Below, in pieces: positions 28,784 to 38,320 of a stretch of 60,409 nucleotides of DNA. The DNA is from Clostridia bacterium. Its GTDB lineage: Bacteria > Bacillota > Clostridia > Christensenellales > CAG-917. The notes below the pieces were generated by a model that saw only the letters and a list, made by a program, of their open reading frames with translations, did no database searches and was not told the origin of the DNA. Position numbers and translations under genes: made by a program. Location: positions 93,933 to 154,341 of the forward strand of contig JAQUST010000001.1 in assembly GCA_028710495.1 (NCBI GenBank), read 5' to 3'. Position 1 is the stretch's first letter. Every line of letters begins with the position of its first letter.

Positions 28784-28815
28784 TTATCCACCGTTTATCC
28801 ACAGAGTTATACACA
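28784..28815 (+). promoter_or_regulatory. Cluster of three DnaA boxes
   Basis: TTATCCACC (28784-28792), TTATCCACA (28795-28803, perfect consensus) and TTATACACA (28807-28815) lie in one orientation with 11- and 12-bp steps, about one helical turn. They sit just upstream of the TIGR04086 promoter. The rest of the gap 28633-29045 is AT-rich and includes a two-copy 25-bp repeat near 28923. Confidence 0.75.
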
Positions 28816-28997
28816 CATATCTATTTAATAATTTCACTAGGCTCTTAATTTTCCATAATTTCTTAGTTGTTTTTGATTTCTAGTTCATGCGCATATTTTA
28901 TTGATTATAGTGTTTATTCATCGATTGTTTTTGAAGACATTATTAAGAATTGTTTTGGAGAGATTATTAAGCTAAAATAGGATTTTATGTCAATAAA

Positions 28998-29021
28998 AAA
29001 AGCACATATAAATGTGCTTTT
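28998..29021 (-). terminator. Terminator after yajC
   Basis: A 10-bp stem AAAAGCACAT / ATGTGCTTTT with seven T's on the minus strand, 25 bp past the yajC stop. Confidence 0.85.
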
Positions 29022-29045
29022 CTAATTTTATATTATCAATTAAAT

Positions 29046-29474
29046 TTATGACAACTTGTCGTCTTTCTTTGTTGTCGCTTTCTTTTTTGCAGAAGTTGTC
29101 TCTTCAAAAACTGAATCATTTTCTTTCTTATTTTCTTTTTCTTCTTCAATTTCAATAGGTTGAACTTCATTTGAAACTGGTTCAATTGGCTTGATAGCAT
29201 CAAGAATTACACCAACACCGTTCTTTTCTATTGTCATCAATGTCGGATTTTCTTCGGTTCCAACATTCAAAATAATTGTGTTTTCTGCTGAATTGATTGC
29301 GACAATTTTTCCAACTAATCTGCCAATTGTCATAAGTTTTGTACCAACCTGAAGATTGGTCATCATTTCTTGTTGTTGCTTTTGGCGTTTTTTTTGTGGA
29401 ATAATTGTCATAACTATCATTGCTACCAAAAAGACACCGAGTATTACGATAACCCAAATATTACTACCTGTCAT
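29046..29474 (-). CDS. yajC: Preprotein translocase accessory subunit YajC
   Basis: A small single-span membrane protein associated with SecDF. It has 142 residues: one N-terminal membrane segment (about 7-25, VIVILGVFLVAMIVMTIIP), then QKKRQKQQQEMMTNLQVG and the family domain with GKIVAINSAENTIIL. The last 45 residues form a Glu- and Lys-rich tail that is longer than usual. It lies between tgt and the TIGR04086 gene, the common order in Clostridia, and ends in its own terminator. Confidence 0.9.
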   Translation of the reverse strand: MTGSNIWVIVILGVFLVAMIVMTIIPQKKRQKQQQEMMTNLQVGTKLMTIGRLVGKIVAINSAENTIILNVGTEENPTLMTIEKNGVGVILDAIKPIEPVSNEVQPIEIEEEKENKKENDSVFEETTSAKKKATTKKDDKLS

Positions 29475-29705
29475 GTTATTCTCCTTAACTGAAGATTTAG
29501 ATTAAACTTGATTGTTCTTCTTCAATGAAACAATTTTATACTAAATATACTTATTAAGCAAGCAATTTTTTCCAAATTCTTCTATATAAAACTAAATTTC
29601 ATCTAGTTTTCACATTCACTATTATGTTCAAATAATATGTTTTTAACATTTTGTTTCAGAAAAACATAAGAAAATGAATGATTTACTTTTTGACACAAAA
29701 GAATA

Positions 29706-30815
<1,110 letters not shown>

Positions 30816-30827
30816 TTATCCTCTAAT

Positions 30828-30842
30828 CCACATTTTTCGTGG
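30828..30842 (-). promoter_or_regulatory. Small hairpin before the tgt ribosome site
   Basis: On the minus strand CCAC and GTGG pair around GAAAAAT, a few bases upstream of AGAGGA. The rdgB leader at 55615 has the same layout. It does not match the preQ1 riboswitch as I know it. Confidence 0.35.
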
Positions 30843-30900
30843 AATAATAATTTTCTTATTTATCTATCTAAAAACATCTTGCGTAAAATAATAATTATTA

Positions 30901-30928
30901 TCTGTCTATCTGTCTATCTGTCTATCTA
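30901..30928. repeat. Octanucleotide microsatellite (TCTGTCTA)3
   Basis: Three perfect copies of TCTGTCTA plus TCTA between queA and tgt. The rest of the gap 30813-31169 is AT-rich without a visible gene or terminator. Confidence 0.85.
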
Positions 30929-31169
30929 AAAACTATGTCATTTCTTATCTTTCACAAAGTTATAATATACTTATTTATCAACCTAAAACTTGTGTGCAAT
31001 ATAATATGTTCGCTTATTAAGTCGCATTTTGCGTGTAGCTATAATTGGTTATATATCTATCAAAAGCCACATTTCAAATTGATTCAACTAAATTTCAAAA
31101 ACTCAAAAGCAAAATAACAGAATTAACAAGCTAATCGATTGAAATTGCAGTCAAAAATTGATACATTTA

Positions 31170-32192
31170 CTAATAAAAGAAACAGCTGTCACCAAAAGAG
31201 AAAAAGCGATATTTTTCTTCAACTGCGGTTTTATAGATTTCAAGAGTTTTCTCTTGTCCGACAAGCGCTGACACAAGCATAATCAAAGTGGATTCAGGCA
31301 AGTGAAAGTTTGTTATGAGTGCGTCCACAGCTTTGAATTTGTATCCTGGGTAAATAAAAATACTGGTTTCGCCTCGAGTTGCCTTGACATATCCACTTTC
31401 ATCAGCAACACTTTCAAGTGTGCGAACTGAGGTTGTGCCAACTGCCACTATTCTTCTGCCCTCATCTATTGCCCGATTGATTTTTTCCGCATTTTCGCTG
31501 TCTATTTCATATTCTTCCGTGTGCATTTCGTGTTTCAAAATATCATCACATTTCACCGGACGGAAAGTACCAAGACCAATATGCAAAAGAACATTTGCAA
31601 ATTCTATGCCTCTAGCCTTCAAACTTTCAATCAATTCATTTGTAAAATGTAACCCGGCTGTTGGTGCGGCTGCAGAGCCTTCAACTTTTGAATATACTGT
31701 CTGATATCTTTCTTTGTCTTCAAGCTTTTCAGTTATATATGGCGGAAGCGGAACATTTCCCACTCGTGAAAGTATGTCCTCAAACACCCCTTCAAATTCA
31801 AAATTCACGAAACGAATTCCATTTTCTCCAATTCCTGCAACCACGGCAGATAGCTCGTCTGATATTATAATTCTTGTGCCAACTTTCGCACGCCGACCCG
31901 GACGCATAATAGTTTCCCACTTTGTGTAATCAAGGCGTTTTAGAAGTAAGATTTCAAAAACTGTTTCACCTTCTTCTTTTCTGCCAAACAATCGTGCAGG
32001 GATAACCCGTGTATTATTGATAACAAGCAAATCATTGTCTTTCAAAAAATCACCGATATTGTGAAAATGAGTGTGAGTTATTTTGTCTGTTTCACGGTCA
32101 TATGCAAGCAAGCGTGAAGAATCCCGTGGTTCTACGGGATGCTGTGCAATAAGTTCTTTTGGTAGGTCGTAGTAAAAATCAGATGTTTTCAA
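31170..32192 (-). CDS. queA: S-adenosylmethionine:tRNA ribosyltransferase-isomerase QueA
   Basis: Transfers and isomerises the ribosyl group of SAM onto preQ1-modified tRNA, making epoxyqueuosine. The 340 residues match the family from end to end: SDFYYDLPKELIAQHPVEPRDSSRLL at the N-terminus is directly followed by the expected barrel, with NNTRVIPARLFG, EGSAAAPTAGLHFT, HIGLGTFRPV and NFHLPESTLIMLVSA. The start is a TTG at 32192. Its only possible ribosome site, AGGA, is 23 bases away with a small GC stem between. Confidence 0.95.
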   Translation of the reverse strand: MKTSDFYYDLPKELIAQHPVEPRDSSRLLAYDRETDKITHTHFHNIGDFLKDNDLLVINNTRVIPARLFGRKEEGETVFEILLLKRLDYTKWETIMRPGRRAKVGTRIIISDELSAVVAGIGENGIRFVNFEFEGVFEDILSRVGNVPLPPYITEKLEDKERYQTVYSKVEGSAAAPTAGLHFTNELIESLKARGIEFANVLLHIGLGTFRPVKCDDILKHEMHTEEYEIDSENAEKINRAIDEGRRIVAVGTTSVRTLESVADESGYVKATRGETSIFIYPGYKFKAVDALITNFHLPESTLIMLVSALVGQEKTLEIYKTAVEEKYRFFSFGDSCFFY

Positions 32193-32202
32193 TTTTGTAT
32201 AT

Positions 32203-32219
32203 CGGCATAAAGCCGTCCT
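32203..32219 (-). promoter_or_regulatory. Stem between a ribosome site and the queA TTG start
   Basis: On the minus strand AGGA (32216-32219) is followed by CGGC-TTTAT-GCCG (32203-32215) and ten bases before TTG. Folding the stem brings AGGA to about ten bases from the start. Confidence 0.4.
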
Positions 32220-32469
32220 AAGTAGTTTTTTTATGTGCGACGTATACTATTCAGCAAATTGTTGGTTGATTTTTCCTATGCAACCTCATTTTCTGCCGTT
32301 CACTTGATGTCAATTTGTTGATAGACTTCGTATATTCATCTTTGTATGTTTTACAAAAGTCTGTCGTATATTTGTTTTTTTGTTTTTGTTTTCAGTTGCT
32401 TGTTTTACTGTAGTCAGTTGTTCGCCTTTATTTGCAGGAGTCAAATAATTGTCTATTATCTTTTGTCGC

Positions 32470-33519
32470 TCAGCTTTCTTCACCTGTCAGTGATTTCAGT
32501 TCTTCGCTTTTGTCTGCGGAAAATTTGATTCCCAGATGTTCATACGCGCCCTTTAGACACACGCGCCCACGCGGAGTGCGAGCAATAAAACCAAGTTGCA
32601 TAAGGTATGGCTCAACAATATCTTCTATCGTGCTTTGCTCTTCATTGGTTGCTGCCGCAAGAGTATCTAAGCCCACAGGTCCACCGTTGAATTTATTGAT
32701 TATTGTTTCAACTATTGTGCGATCAACCAAATCAAGTCCAAGCTTGTCAACTTCCATAAGTTTGAGAGCTTTTTTTGTTATCTTGCTGTCTATAGTTTGC
32801 AAATTCTCGTAATCTGCAAAATCACGAACTCTGCGGAGCAAACGGTTTGCAATTCTTGGCGTGCCACGACTGCGTTTTGAAAGTTCATCAGCCGCTTCAC
32901 TGTCAATGCTTATATTGAGAAGACCTGCTGAACGCGTTATGATTTGTTTCAGCTCTGATGGCGTATAGGTTTCAAGCCTCAAAATCACGCCAAATCTGTC
33001 TCGCAACGGACTTGACAACATTCCTGCTCTTGTTGTTGCTCCAATCAAAGTGAATTGAGGAAGCGACAGACGCACACTTCTTGCAGACGGTCCTTTCCCA
33101 AACATAAAGTCTATTGCATAGTCTTCCATTGCGGGATAAAGAACTTCTTCAATATTGCGGTTTAAGCGGTGAATTTCATCAATAAACAATATATCGCCTT
33201 TTTCTAAGTTGCTGAGAATTGAAGCAAGGTCAGCAGCTTTTTCTATTGCAGGACCAGAAGTGACATGAATTTGAGCGCCTAATTCACTTGATATGATATG
33301 AGCAAGTGTTGTCTTGCCAAGTCCCGGAGGACCGTAAAGCAAAACATGGTCAAGAGCGTCACCACGCTTTTTTGCCGCATTGATATAGACCAAAAGATTG
33401 GACTTGATTTTGTCTTGTCCTATATATTCATCCATAGTCTTTGGCCGAAGGGTGTTTTCTGCTTCATCCTCGCGATTTGCAAGACTACTTACTATTCTAG
33501 CTTCATCGATATTGTCCAT
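32470..33519 (-). CDS. ruvB: Holliday junction branch-migration helicase RuvB
   Basis: The AAA+ motor that drives Holliday junctions with RuvA. The 349 residues include Walker [13 protein letters not shown], Walker [12 protein letters not shown], sensor 1 [10 protein letters not shown] and the winged-helix end [10 protein letters not shown]. The ATG is preceded by GGAAATAAT. The leader is an array of about 66-bp repeats that copies this start region. It lies with ruvA and ruvC but separated from them by unusually long repeat-bearing gaps. Confidence 0.97.
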   Translation of the reverse strand: MDNIDEARIVSSLANREDEAENTLRPKTMDEYIGQDKIKSNLLVYINAAKKRGDALDHVLLYGPPGLGKTTLAHIISSELGAQIHVTSGPAIEKAADLASILSNLEKGDILFIDEIHRLNRNIEEVLYPAMEDYAIDFMFGKGPSARSVRLSLPQFTLIGATTRAGMLSSPLRDRFGVILRLETYTPSELKQIITRSAGLLNISIDSEAADELSKRSRGTPRIANRLLRRVRDFADYENLQTIDSKITKKALKLMEVDKLGLDLVDRTIVETIINKFNGGPVGLDTLAAATNEEQSTIEDIVEPYLMQLGFIARTPRGRVCLKGAYEHLGIKFSADKSEELKSLTGEES

Positions 33520-33680
33520 ATTATTTCCTTTGTCGGGTTTCTACAATAATTCTACATTCCTTCAAATACGAGAGAAAGTCATCAATATTGTTTCCTTTGT
33601 CGGATTACACAATATTTACTAAATCCTTCATACACGAGAGAAGTAGTCCATATTATTTCCATTGTCGGATTACTACATAG
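33514..33680. repeat. About 66-bp tandem repeat derived from the ruvB start
   Basis: TTTCCTTTGTCGG recurs at 33524, 33591 and (one change) 33656. The 15 bases over the ruvB start, GTCCATATTATTTCC at 33514-33528, are repeated exactly at 33646-33660. The middle unit contains CAATATTGATGA on the minus strand, nearly ruvB codons 3-5. The rest of the gap to 33864 is AT-rich with no gene. Confidence 0.75.
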
Positions 33681-33864
33681 TAAAACTATTCCTTATTACT
33701 ACATTTCACTCAATATATATCTAAATCCTTCTTTATTATAACATAAAGCATTTGTATCAATATCTTACATCATTTCGCGTTCAAAAAAAATAATTCATCT
33801 GATTCAATATTTTTCTTCATTTGGAGCTCAAAAAAAATAAAATACTCGTATTTCGTTTATAATT

Positions 33865-34455
33865 TCACATATTGCGAAGAGCGTAGGAAATAAGCTGTTC
33901 GACACCACTCACTTTTTCGCTTGCGGATTTTATTGCTTTCACCGCTTCTGCTTTTGTTACTCCAAGTGATACAAGTGCAAAAACTGCATCTGATATTTCA
34001 TTTGCCACCGCCGAATCAACTCCGCTTGCTAGCAAAGCGTCTCCGCCACATTCGTTTTTGTAGAGTTCACGAAGTTCCAAAATTATGCGTTCCGCCGTTT
34101 TCTTGCCAAGTCCCTTTATTTTGCACAAAGTGGCAACATCCCCAGTTGCAATCGCAACTGCCAATGTGTTTATATCATACCCCGAAAGCACCTGCATCGC
34201 TAGTTTTGGACCTACTCCGCTTATTGAAATAAGATTTTCAAAGAACTGCTTTTCTTCAAGAGTCGCAAATCCAAACAACGCAAGAATGTCCTCTTTGACA
34301 TGCAAATAAGTATGAAGTTGAATTGTAGCTCCAATTGTTCCTACTTTTGCAATAGTCATATCACTGACAGTCAAAAGATAGCCAATTCCGTTGTTTTCCA
34401 AAATAATTTGTCCAGCTCGTGCGCTTGCGACTTTCCCAGATATAAATGCGTACAT
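33865..34455 (-). CDS. ruvA: Holliday junction DNA-binding protein RuvA
   Basis: Binds four-way junctions as a tetramer and loads RuvB. The 196 residues show an N-terminal OB domain (MYAFISGKVASARAG), the helix-hairpin-helix pair (ISGVGPKLAMQVLSG and IKGLGKKTAERIILELR) and a small C-terminal domain that contacts RuvB (SLGVTKAEAVKAI). An AAAGGAGA ribosome site precedes the ATG. Its upstream gap is a 37-bp repeat array. Confidence 0.96.
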   Translation of the reverse strand: MYAFISGKVASARAGQIILENNGIGYLLTVSDMTIAKVGTIGATIQLHTYLHVKEDILALFGFATLEEKQFFENLISISGVGPKLAMQVLSGYDINTLAVAIATGDVATLCKIKGLGKKTAERIILELRELYKNECGGDALLASGVDSAVANEISDAVFALVSLGVTKAEAVKAIKSASEKVSGVEQLISYALRNM

Positions 34456-34466
34456 AACTCTCCTTT

Positions 34467-34685
34467 GAGCAGTTCTAGTGTCATTTTTCTTGCTTCACTC
34501 ATTTAATCAGCTCAATTTCTCTATTGTTTATTATTTGATTTAAGCAGTTCAATTAACTTTTCCTTGCTTCTCTGAATTAAGCTTTCAATTTCACTATATC
34601 TTGCATCTTTGTTTTAAGAAGTTCAATTTCACTATATCTTGCTTCTCTGATTTAAGCAGTTCTAGTGTCGTTTTTCAATTAGTAA
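34467..34685. repeat. 37-38 bp tandem array between ruvA and ruvC
   Basis: Six degenerate units start near 34468, 34506, 34543, 34580, 34617 and 34655; several open with AGCAGTTCAATTTCACTA-like sequence and close with GATTTA. The array fills nearly the whole gap upstream of the ruvA ribosome site. Confidence 0.75.
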
Positions 34686-34729
34686 AAAGATAATAAAATA
34701 GTATTTGAAATTCTACGACTTATCTTTTA

Positions 34730-35227
34730 TTACTTCACTCTGAATTCAGTGCTGAGCCTGCCCGTTTGTCCGTGACACAATGCAACTGCAAGAGCATCGG
34801 CGGCATCATCGGGTTTTGGCTTTTCCTTAAGCTTCAACAAAATTTGCACCATTGTTTGCATTTGCCTTTTGTCAGCTGCACCGCTTCCTGTTATTGCCTG
34901 TTTGATTTGATTTGGTGTATATTCAAAAACTTCAGAACCTACTTTTTTTACGGCAGTCAAAAGTATAACACCTCTAGCCTCAGCAACTGCAATACCTGTT
35001 GTGATATTTTTGCTAAAAAACAATTCCTCGATAGCAACCTGGTCAGGCTTGAACATATCAATGAGTTTTTCAACTCCTTCTTCAATCATAAATAATCGTG
35101 CGGGCAAGGATTTATCTTTTGGAGTTGTGACCACACCACAATCAATGGCGACAGGTTTGCCTCTCTCCATTTCGATTATACCGTAGCCCATCGTTGCAAG
35201 ACCGGGGTCAATTCCTAAAATCCGCAC
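34730..35227 (-). CDS. ruvC: Holliday junction resolvase RuvC
   Basis: The endonuclease that cuts Holliday junctions symmetrically. The 165 residues carry the acidic catalytic set: Asp7 in GIDPGLATMGYG, Glu in AIEELFFSKN near residue 68, and the C-terminal aspartates in KPDDAADALAVALCH. It is the first gene of the ruvC-ruvA-ruvB run. No good Shine-Dalgarno match is seen beyond a GAAGGTG-like stretch. Confidence 0.95.
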   Translation of the reverse strand: MRILGIDPGLATMGYGIIEMERGKPVAIDCGVVTTPKDKSLPARLFMIEEGVEKLIDMFKPDQVAIEELFFSKNITTGIAVAEARGVILLTAVKKVGSEVFEYTPNQIKQAITGSGAADKRQMQTMVQILLKLKEKPKPDDAADALAVALCHGQTGRLSTEFRVK

Positions 35228-35385
35228 TTTTTCACCTTCTCAGTTGTATTCAAATATATTTTGTAACTCTATATTTATTTTCAAATTCACATTTCCTGTA
35301 AATTATCAATTTTAAGCAAATACACAAATGACATGCCGCACAGTCGACAATTGTTTTTCAATTTGACAATTTCAGATTCGATTTT

Positions 35386-36438
35386 TTATTTCAATATCGA
35401 GCCTTCACTTGTTTTATCAAACAAAAACAACTTGTCTGATTTTGGCGCAATTTTGACAGTTCCATCTAGTTTTTTATTGCTTATCATTTTCCATCCGTTT
35501 GAAAAATGTAAAATATAGTCACCATTAGAAAGTCCCAAACAAAGCTCGACTTCACATTCAACACCGTTCTCACAAAGTTCAAAATCCTCCCCGTGTACGC
35601 CAAATAAAACAGGTCTACCGACATATTGCTTTGATATCAATCTATTTTCAAGTTTTGGAATAGCAATTTGCAGTTCGCCAATTTGTAAACACAAAATATC
35701 ATCTTCTTTGACTAAAATACCATCATCAAAACTAAAATTTTCATCTAGCTGCTCCAAAGCCCAAATACTTTCAGGGTGGTTGTAAATCTCACTTGAAGTT
35801 GCTACCTGCTTAAACTCACCTTTGTACAAAGCAACAATTCGGTCTGAGATACTGCTTGCTTCATCAGCTAAAGTTGTCGAAAAAATAACGGTTTTGTTTG
35901 AATTTTTAAGGAATGATGAAAGTTCAATCCAAAGGGCTTTGCGCTCATTATAGTCAAGTCCATCACCGATGTCATCAATCAATATAACTTTGGATTCTCT
36001 CAATAACAGTCTTGCAAGAGAAACTCTTTTTTTGTCCGCAAGCGTGAGCTGAGATGGTCGAAATGAAAGAAGTGAAGTTATGTCCAAATCATCGGCTACA
36101 CGCAATATTTTTTCTGCAATTTCTTGCTTTTCCACATTGCGGATTTTAAGTGAATAAGCTAGATTGTCAAAAACATTCCACCGCTTAAAAAGCGCGCCAT
36201 CATCAAAAAGCATAATCACATCATCAGATTTTAGCAGTTTTTTTTCTCCGTCAAAGAGGACTTCACCTTCCGATATACTTTCAACACCTGCTATTATTTT
36301 AAGAAGTGTGGTTTTGCCTGCTCCCTCGCATCCTAGCAATGCAATAATCTCTCCGCTGGCAACTGACAAATCCACGGAGGTCAAGACCTTCGCTCCATAT
36401 AGATACTGTTTTGTAACGCCTCGAAGTTCTATCTTCAT
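35386..36438 (-). CDS. MalK/UgpC-like ABC ATPase with degenerate catalytic motifs
   Basis: A 350-residue protein with the MalK layout: nucleotide-binding domain to about residue 235, then a TOBE-type regulatory domain (VLFGVHGEDFEL resembles the MalK GIRPED segment). Walker A is intact (GCEGAGKTTL). The Q-loop Gln is Asp (LFDDGALF), the LSGGQ signature is LTLADKKR, the Walker B catalytic Glu is Asp (VILIDDIGDGLD) and the switch His is Thr (FSTTLADEAS). It may bind but hardly hydrolyse ATP. No permease or binding-protein gene is near. It follows the HD nucleotidase directly; I prefer the ATG at 36438 to an adjoining TTG. Confidence 0.75.
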   Translation of the reverse strand: MKIELRGVTKQYLYGAKVLTSVDLSVASGEIIALLGCEGAGKTTLLKIIAGVESISEGEVLFDGEKKLLKSDDVIMLFDDGALFKRWNVFDNLAYSLKIRNVEKQEIAEKILRVADDLDITSLLSFRPSQLTLADKKRVSLARLLLRESKVILIDDIGDGLDYNERKALWIELSSFLKNSNKTVIFSTTLADEASSISDRIVALYKGEFKQVATSSEIYNHPESIWALEQLDENFSFDDGILVKEDDILCLQIGELQIAIPKLENRLISKQYVGRPVLFGVHGEDFELCENGVECEVELCLGLSNGDYILHFSNGWKMISNKKLDGTVKIAPKSDKLFLFDKTSEGSILK

Positions 36439-36444
36439 TTGCAA

Positions 36445-37020
36445 TCAGTTCAAAAAATCAAGAGGCTTTCCAAATCCGACAAGGAAATTGTTCAAAAAAT
36501 AGTTCAGTTCCTCGCAATTTAGCGCTTCAAGTTTTTCTTTTGTTGTGTCGGTTGCCACATCAAATTCGTGATTTCCGCTGGATTTTTCTTCAACACATTT
36601 CAGGTATGCAGCAAGTTTGTCAGCGATTTTGACAAGTTTATATTCATAACTGTTGCGGTCAGGATTCAAAAACCCGTCATAAATTTGTTCCATATCTTCG
36701 GGTAGCATTGTGAGCAGTTTTTTTGATATCTCATCCTCAATTTCGTGATATGCAGAAGTGATTTTTGGATTGAAATATTTAATCGGCGTTGGCAAATCTC
36801 CGCTTATTACCTCGCTTGTGTCGTGATACAACGCAATCGTTGCAACGCGGTCTATATTGACACTTCCACCGAATTTGTTGTTTTTTATGACAGCAAGCGC
36901 CTGTGCTAAAATAGCAACATCCGCAGAATGCTCCATAAGTGTTTCTTTGTGGGTTGAACGCATAAGACTCCAGCGTTCAATAAGTTTCATACGCGATAAT
37001 AGTGCAAAAAAATTGTGCAT
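36445..37020 (-). CDS. YfbR-type HD-domain 5'-deoxynucleotidase
   Basis: A 191-residue HD phosphohydrolase resembling E. coli YfbR, which dephosphorylates deoxynucleoside 5'-monophosphates. The pattern is clear: HNFFALLSRMKLIERWSLMR at the start, HSADVAILAQAL with the first metal His, LYHDTSEVISGDLPTPIKY with the HD pair, and KIADKLAAYLKCVEE. A GAGGTG ribosome site precedes the ATG. The stop TGA is immediately followed by the MalK-like gene, so the two are one unit. Confidence 0.88.
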   Translation of the reverse strand: MHNFFALLSRMKLIERWSLMRSTHKETLMEHSADVAILAQALAVIKNNKFGGSVNIDRVATIALYHDTSEVISGDLPTPIKYFNPKITSAYHEIEDEISKKLLTMLPEDMEQIYDGFLNPDRNSYEYKLVKIADKLAAYLKCVEEKSSGNHEFDVATDTTKEKLEALNCEELNYFLNNFLVGFGKPLDFLN

Positions 37021-37090
37021 ATTTCACCTCAGTTTTTTATTATATCTCATTCGGTCTTATTTTACAAGTATAAATGCTTCTGAGTGTACA

Positions 37091-37119
37091 AAAAAAGCGC
37101 CCCTTCGGGACGCTTTTTT
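37091..37119 (-). terminator. Terminator after the leucine-rich lipoprotein gene
   Basis: A 13-bp stem with one mismatch, AAAAAAGCGCCCC against GGGACGCTTTTTT, loop TTC, followed by T's on the minus strand. It stops the protease-lipoprotein transcript before yfbR. Confidence 0.85.
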
Positions 37120-37131
37120 CATAACTATAAA

Positions 37132-38307
37132 TTAAATATAATCATGCTCATCTCGTTTTTCATACGAAGACCAGTAAGTATTTTCTCCTACAATAATTTT
37201 CGTATAATCAGAAGCTATAACTCCGATTTCTTCACTTGAACCACAGTTTCCGAATTTTGAAGCTGTAGAAGGTAAATGCAATTCTTTAAGTTTTTCGCAA
37301 CCTGAGAATGCATACAATTGTATTTCTGTCAATCCTTCCGGCAATATGATTTCCGTCAATGACTTACATAATCCAAAAGCTCCTTCTTCAATTATTCGCA
37401 TATACGAGCCAAAACTGATGTTCTTGAGATTTTCACATAATAAAAATGCATTATTACGAATTCGATAAATTTTATTCCCTTCGAAAACGACCGTTTCCAA
37501 AGAGGAGCACTTGTAAAACATAAAAGGTTCAATCTCCGTATAGTCTTCCGCAAAAGTAATTTTTTCCAAAACCGCATTTTCTCTGAATGGTCTCGAATTT
37601 CTTCGACTATACATGATATCCATGAATTTTTGTTGGTCGCTCCTGTCCGCATATTCTTCTTCGCTCATGCTAAATGGATTATAACCCGAGCTTTTTGAAT
37701 TCGCAAGAATTTCTTGCGCCGACGGCAAATAAACTTCTGCTATTTTATTAAACGCACCATCTCCCACAGTATAACACTTTGCGAAATCAAAATTTTGCAA
37801 CTTCTCACAATCTCTGAATGCTCCAGCCCCTACGGAACCGAAAAACACGAAATCGACTTCCTCAAGATTTTTGCAACCGCCAAACATTCCGGAGGCTACA
37901 TTCGCCATGGCGGGGAAAACGACTTTTTTCAAATTTTCGCATTTCTTAAAAGCTTCTAGACAGTCCTTCAGATTGTCCATCAATCGCGGATTCGAATTGA
38001 AAGTTAGGCTTACTATTTCGCTATTATAAAACGCTCTCATTTCAATGTCAACAACGCTTTCAGGTATGACCAAATCCACCGCACCAGTCGAGTTGACGAA
38101 ATCTTCGAATTTGAGTACTTGTATATTTTCTGGGAAAGTGTATGTTGTCAAATCTACACCAATGTTATCGATGTCTAAATATTCTTCACAAATAATATCA
38201 TCGATAATTGTTGTTTCTTCCTTCTTATCGCACGCACAAAAAATAACCAAGAATGTCAGAAGCGTCAATAAACATAATAAAAATATTGTTGTGTTATTCT
38301 TTTTCAT
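37132..38307 (-). CDS. BspA-type leucine-rich repeat surface lipoprotein
   Basis: A 391-residue secreted protein. The signal sequence (MKKNNTTIFLLCLLTLLTFL) ends in a lipobox-like FCAC with mature Cys near residue 26. The rest is a run of BspA-like LRR_5 repeats with the pattern AF-x-x-C-x-x-L-x-x-[IV]-x-[FL], for example EAFKKCENLKKVVFP, AFRDCEKLQNFDF and AFGLCKSLTEIILP. Such proteins mediate binding to host or microbial surfaces. The ATG at 38307 has GGGGGAG upstream. It follows the metalloprotease by 13 bp, so the two are one operon. Confidence 0.85.
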   Translation of the reverse strand: MKKNNTTIFLLCLLTLLTFLVIFCACDKKEETTIIDDIICEEYLDIDNIGVDLTTYTFPENIQVLKFEDFVNSTGAVDLVIPESVVDIEMRAFYNSEIVSLTFNSNPRLMDNLKDCLEAFKKCENLKKVVFPAMANVASGMFGGCKNLEEVDFVFFGSVGAGAFRDCEKLQNFDFAKCYTVGDGAFNKIAEVYLPSAQEILANSKSSGYNPFSMSEEEYADRSDQQKFMDIMYSRRNSRPFRENAVLEKITFAEDYTEIEPFMFYKCSSLETVVFEGNKIYRIRNNAFLLCENLKNISFGSYMRIIEEGAFGLCKSLTEIILPEGLTEIQLYAFSGCEKLKELHLPSTASKFGNCGSSEEIGVIASDYTKIIVGENTYWSSYEKRDEHDYI

Positions 38308-38320
38308 ATATATCTCCCCC

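Noticed and set aside
28723-28995. Chromosomal replication origin at the DnaA boxes
   Set aside because: Only three boxes, no dnaA/dnaN/rpmH, and no change of gene strand across the site. I keep it as a DnaA cluster, not an origin.
32193-32470. preQ1 riboswitch upstream of queA or tgt
   Set aside because: Neither leader shows the preQ1 aptamer's C-rich loop and A-rich tail pseudoknot; only small simple hairpins are visible.
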